From the NCBI GenBank assembly GCA_024690695.1, contig JAILOS010000080.1, forward strand, positions 1 to 5,148: DNA of 5,148 nucleotides, written 5' to 3'. Of the stretch, positions 4,759-5,148 are shown piece after piece. Within the stretch, counting starts at the first letter, position 1. Every line of letters begins with the position of its first letter. This DNA comes from Oscillospiraceae bacterium (GTDB taxonomy: Bacteria > Bacillota_A > Clostridia > Oscillospirales > Oscillospiraceae). The notes under the pieces were generated by a model that saw only the letters and a list, made by a program, of their open reading frames with translations, was not told the DNA's origin and made no database searches. Both the position numbers and the translations under genes were made by a program.

Positions 4759-5148
4759 ATAATCTTCCACCGATTTTCCTCTAAAGAGGAAAGAAGAGCT
4801 TATGGCGGTTCGGCGTTTATTGAACTGCAGTTCTGTAATCTTCCTTCAGGAACGAGAATAAAAAAGATTGTCAGCGTTCGAGCAATTACCCATTGGAAAG
4901 ACGACTCGCTATACATTCATGTTGATGATATTGATTTGTTCTATCAGAATTACAGCCCTGTTTTCAACTGCGGAACATATAACAATTTGAGAACAGGTCC
5001 GGTAGATCTATTTGGAATCAATTATTATGCACCGGAACAGATAGAGTTCTTGTTGGGAAGGATACTCGACAAAAAGCCTTCGGATTACGAAGTTCTTGTA
5101 GATTGGCTGACCAAGGCAAGGGCTTTTAACGGCTTCTATGTTTTGGGA
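4759..5148 (+). CDS. Unrecognised protein, N-terminal part; start codon anomalous, cut by window edge
   Basis: An open frame of 130 codons runs from the ATA at 4759 to the window edge without a stop. Promoter, Shine-Dalgarno and sustained coding-like sequence support a real gene. I do not recognise the family. The product begins IIFHRFSSKERRAYGG and contains ITHWKDD, a run of acidic and aromatic residues (HVDDIDLFYQNY), then NCGTYNNLRTGPVDLFG and YYAPEQIEFLL. It looks soluble and globular, with no signal peptide or membrane segment. Codon use is AT-rich, with ATA, AGA, TTG and AAT common, unlike the GC-rich genes upstream, which suggests acquired DNA. No in-frame ATG lies between the tRNA and this frame. 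GTG at 4750 is the only standard alternative, and a silenced gene is possible. A 7-bp inverted repeat (4775-4781 with 4786-4792) lies in its first codons. Confidence 0.6.
   Translation, partial: MIFHRFSSKEERRAYGGSAFIELQFCNLPSGTRIKKIVSVRAITHWKDDSLYIHVDDIDLFYQNYSPVFNCGTYNNLRTGPVDLFGINYYAPEQIEFLLGRILDKKPSDYEVLVDWLTKARAFNGFYVLG

Noticed and set aside
4775..4792. 7-bp inverted repeat TTTCCTC/GAGGAAA as a terminator or operator
   Set aside because: It has no T-tract, lies inside the coding frame and is short enough to be chance in AT-rich DNA. A role in translation control is not excluded.

Overview
This is a GC-rich bacterial window (roughly two thirds G+C by eye over positions 1-4640) that ends in a clearly AT-richer stretch after a tRNA gene. 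Strong GGAGG-type ribosome binding sites, sigma-A-like promoters with TG-extended -10 boxes, a tRNA with encoded CCA and a D-lyxose isomerase gene beside a HAD phosphatase gene suggest a high-GC Bacillota/Clostridia-type organism, perhaps an Oscillospiraceae-like gut bacterium. That placement is inference. No marker in the window fixes the taxonomy.

Layout. (1) 1-1792, minus strand: the N-terminal 597 codons of a large adenosine/AMP-deaminase-superfamily protein, cut by the window edge. (2) 1793-1898: a compact divergent promoter region serving that gene leftward and gluQ rightward. (3) 1899-2831, plus strand: gluQ, the glutamyl-Q tRNA(Asp) synthetase. It has no visible Shine-Dalgarno, and its promoter sits so close that the transcript may be leaderless. 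(4) 2834-2870: a terminator hairpin shared by two converging units. (5) 2871-4183, minus strand: a two-gene operon of a HAD phosphatase followed, with an ATGA overlap, by a D-lyxose/D-mannose isomerase-like cupin enzyme, driven by a promoter near 4247-4275. (6) 4200-4547: a gene-free stretch with that promoter, a 25-bp tandem duplication, an outward plus-strand promoter and several small hairpins. (7) 4548-4636: tRNA-Ser(UGA) with its own terminator. (8) 4683-5148: an AT-rich segment with a promoter, a ribosome binding site and the 5' part of an unrecognised gene that lacks a normal start codon at the expected place.

How the genes work together. The isomerase and phosphatase are translationally coupled and probably act on related sugars or sugar phosphates. 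GluQ acts in tRNA modification, glutamylating queuosine in tRNA-Asp. The deaminase-like protein probably acts on a purine or related amine, but it lacks one substrate-contacting Asp of the classical family. The drop in G+C immediately after the tRNA-Ser gene suggests that acquired DNA begins there. I found no CRISPR array, insertion sequence or complete defence system. The most interesting items are the divergent deaminase-like enzyme, the possibly leaderless gluQ and the start-codon anomaly next to the tRNA boundary.
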